From: Undibacterium sp.
GTDB lineage: Bacteria; Pseudomonadota; Gammaproteobacteria; Burkholderiales; Burkholderiaceae_D
Direction of reading: 5' to 3'
NCBI GenBank assembly: GCA_019752975.1
Contig: JAIELM010000342.1
Span: 1 to 6,054 of the forward strand
Length of the DNA stretch: 6,054 bases
The first letter of the stretch is position 1, and every line of letters begins with the position of its first letter. Under the pieces are notes generated by a model. The model did not search any database, was not told the DNA's origin, and worked only from the letters and a program-made list of their open reading frames with translations. Positions 4,660 through 6,054 of this stretch are shown here, piece after piece. The translations under genes were made by a program, and so were the position numbers.

Positions 4660-6054
4660 TTATTCGAATAAGCTATCCCACAAAGCACGACTGGCAAGCA
4701 AGGCTGTATTGACTTTGTCCTCGGCTACTCGTGCTTTTTCATCGCCTTGCAGACGACAATTGTGCTGTAATTTGCGTAGGGCACGATACGTATTTGCCGT
4801 ATCTTTGGCTAAGGTTCGATCGATCAATCCAAGTTCACCGCAGAGATGTAAAAGCGCGATATTGCCTATGTTGCCGCACAATTGGGGATATTGATGGGCG
4901 TAACCCAAGACTAAATATTGCACCATAAATTCGATGTCTATCATGCCCCCAGGATCTTGTTTGAGATCAAATAGCTGGCTATGATTGAGATGCGCTTCTC
5001 GCATTTTTTTACGCATGCTCAGCACTTCTGTTTTGAGTTTTTCTGGCTCGCGTGTTTGTCGTAAAACCTGAGTGCGGATCTCTTCAAAGCGCGCGCCGAT
5101 AGCAGCATCCCCCGCGCAAAATCGCGCACGAGTGATGGCTTGATGTTCCCATAGCCAAGCGGATTTTTCTTGGTAGCGCGCGAACGAGTTGACGCTAGAG
5201 ACCATCAGCCCACTTGCACCATCTGGGCGTAAGGCAACGTCGATATCGAATAGCACCCCAGCCGAAGTGTGTGAACTCATCCAAGTGATCAATCGTTGGG
5301 CTAGTTTGGCATAGAGCGCGGGAGCTTCTTGATCCTCGTCATCGTAGAGGAAAATAATATCTAGATCGGAAGCGTAACTCAACTCTTTTCCACCTAATTT
5401 TCCGTAGGCGATGACTGCAAATTTAGGGGTTTCACAGTGACGCTTGGTAAGGGTTTGCCATGCCGCGTGGATCACTGCCTCTACCATTACGTCAGCTAAT
5501 TTGGAGAGGGAGTCGGCGAGGTGTTCGACACTTACTCGACCCTCAAGATCTTGCGCTAGTAGGCGGAAAAGAAGTGCGTGATGGAGTTCTCGCAAACAAT
5601 CCAGCTGCGCTTCTATATCGTTTTCGTGTTGTTTAAGTTTTTGTTTGACTTCGTCGGAAAAGCTTGGCCAATCTGGAGCTTGATGCAGTACCGATTCGTC
5701 CAATAATTCATCGAGTAAAATCGGATGGCGATTTAAAAATTTTGCAGCCCAATTGCTGGCACTCATCATACGTACCACGCGTACCAAGGCGTGAGGGAAT
5801 TCACGCAGTAGAGAAAGGTAAGCGCTCCGCCTTGCAATATGTTCCATGAAGTCGAGTAGGCGATTGACTGTCTCGACTTGCCCGTCTTTTTGTTGCGCGA
5901 TGATTGTTAGCGCCTGCTCTATAAGCTTGACCATTTTGTCCTGACTCGCCTCCGACAAGGCTTGTAGCTTGGACGACTGCCAAGTGCTCGCTAGACGTAA
6001 AGCGATTTCTTGCACCGACTGAAAACCCAGTTCTTGTAGTTGCACCTCGATTGT
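4660..6054 (-). CDS. glnE: GlnE, C-terminal half (glutamine synthetase adenylyltransferase), cut by window edge
   Basis: This is the bifunctional enzyme that adenylylates and deadenylylates glutamine synthetase (GlnA) in response to PII protein, tuning nitrogen assimilation. The window holds 464 codons to the TAA at 4660. The family is about 950 residues long, so roughly the N-terminal half (the adenylyl-removing domain) lies beyond the right edge. Counting from the valine codon at 6045-6043 as residue 1, the second nucleotidyltransferase domain shows YGKLGGKELSYASDLDIIF (214-232, metal aspartates D227 and D229) and DIDVALRPDGASGL (267-280, D269). A helical C-terminal region with GGMIDIEFMVQYLVL (366-380) follows. 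These belong to the adenylylating domain. The frame stays open through 6054 (codons T-I-E precede the valine), so the GTG at 6045 is internal and not a start. The reading frame is intact, with no sign of decay. Confidence 0.96.
   Translation of the reverse strand, partial: TIEVQLQELGFQSVQEIALRLASTWQSSKLQALSEASQDKMVKLIEQALTIIAQQKDGQVETVNRLLDFMEHIARRSAYLSLLREFPHALVRVVRMMSASNWAAKFLNRHPILLDELLDESVLHQAPDWPSFSDEVKQKLKQHENDIEAQLDCLRELHHALLFRLLAQDLEGRVSVEHLADSLSKLADVMVEAVIHAAWQTLTKRHCETPKFAVIAYGKLGGKELSYASDLDIIFLYDDEDQEAPALYAKLAQRLITWMSSHTSAGVLFDIDVALRPDGASGLMVSSVNSFARYQEKSAWLWEHQAITRARFCAGDAAIGARFEEIRTQVLRQTREPEKLKTEVLSMRKKMREAHLNHSQLFDLKQDPGGMIDIEFMVQYLVLGYAHQYPQLCGNIGNIALLHLCGELGLIDRTLAKDTANTYRALRKLQHNCRLQGDEKARVAEDKVNTALLASRALWDSLFE

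Noticed and set aside
4402..4671. An 89-codon plus-strand open frame from GTG 4402 (or ATG 4486) across the pbpG-glnE gap.
   Set aside because: It overlaps both neighbouring genes, its ATG has a purine-rich stretch only two bases away, the product resembles no family I know, and the sequence is better explained by inverted repeats.
6043..6045. GTG as a start codon of a 461-residue GlnE-like protein.
   Set aside because: The same frame continues to the window edge without a stop, and GlnE is about twice this length, so this is an internal valine.

Overview
The window reads as ordinary chromosomal DNA from a Gram-negative bacterium, most likely a betaproteobacterium of the Burkholderiales (an Oxalobacteraceae-like member would fit). 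The basis is the style of the encoded proteins: a YoaA/DinG helicase with its iron-sulfur cysteines, a PBP7-type endopeptidase, GlnE, and a YdcH-type small protein. The base composition is below half G+C by eye. The lineage call is an inference from protein character, with no database search behind it.

Layout, left to right. (1) Positions 45-848, minus strand: a PP2C-type serine/threonine phosphatase. (2) Positions 849-938: a short divergent intergenic region holding a perfect 11-bp tandem repeat that overlaps a candidate minus-strand promoter. (3) Positions 939-1139, plus strand: a 66-residue YdcH/DUF465 coiled-coil protein. (4) Positions 1189-3180, plus strand: a DinG-family (YoaA-like) DNA helicase that appears to start at TTG with no clear ribosome binding site. 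(5) Positions 3181-3403: intergenic, with a good extended -10 promoter and a long leader of about 140 nt containing a more GC-rich, foldable block. (6) Positions 3404-4432, plus strand: a D-alanyl-D-alanine endopeptidase (PbpG/PBP7) with a signal peptide and an unusual His/Lys-rich linker. (7) Positions 4433-4659: a 227-bp convergent intergenic region with an 11-bp perfect inverted repeat (arms 113 nt apart) and an internal hairpin. (8) Positions 4660-6054, minus strand: the C-terminal half of GlnE, cut by the right edge.

The genes do not form one pathway. They cover protein dephosphorylation, DNA repair or replication, cell-wall remodelling and control of nitrogen assimilation, so this looks like housekeeping neighbourhood rather than an accessory island. 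I see no transposase, integrase, CRISPR array, tRNA, rRNA, toxin-antitoxin pair or defence genes. The unexplained structure is in the three intergenic regions and in the N-terminal linker of the endopeptidase. None of it amounts to a demonstrable new system.
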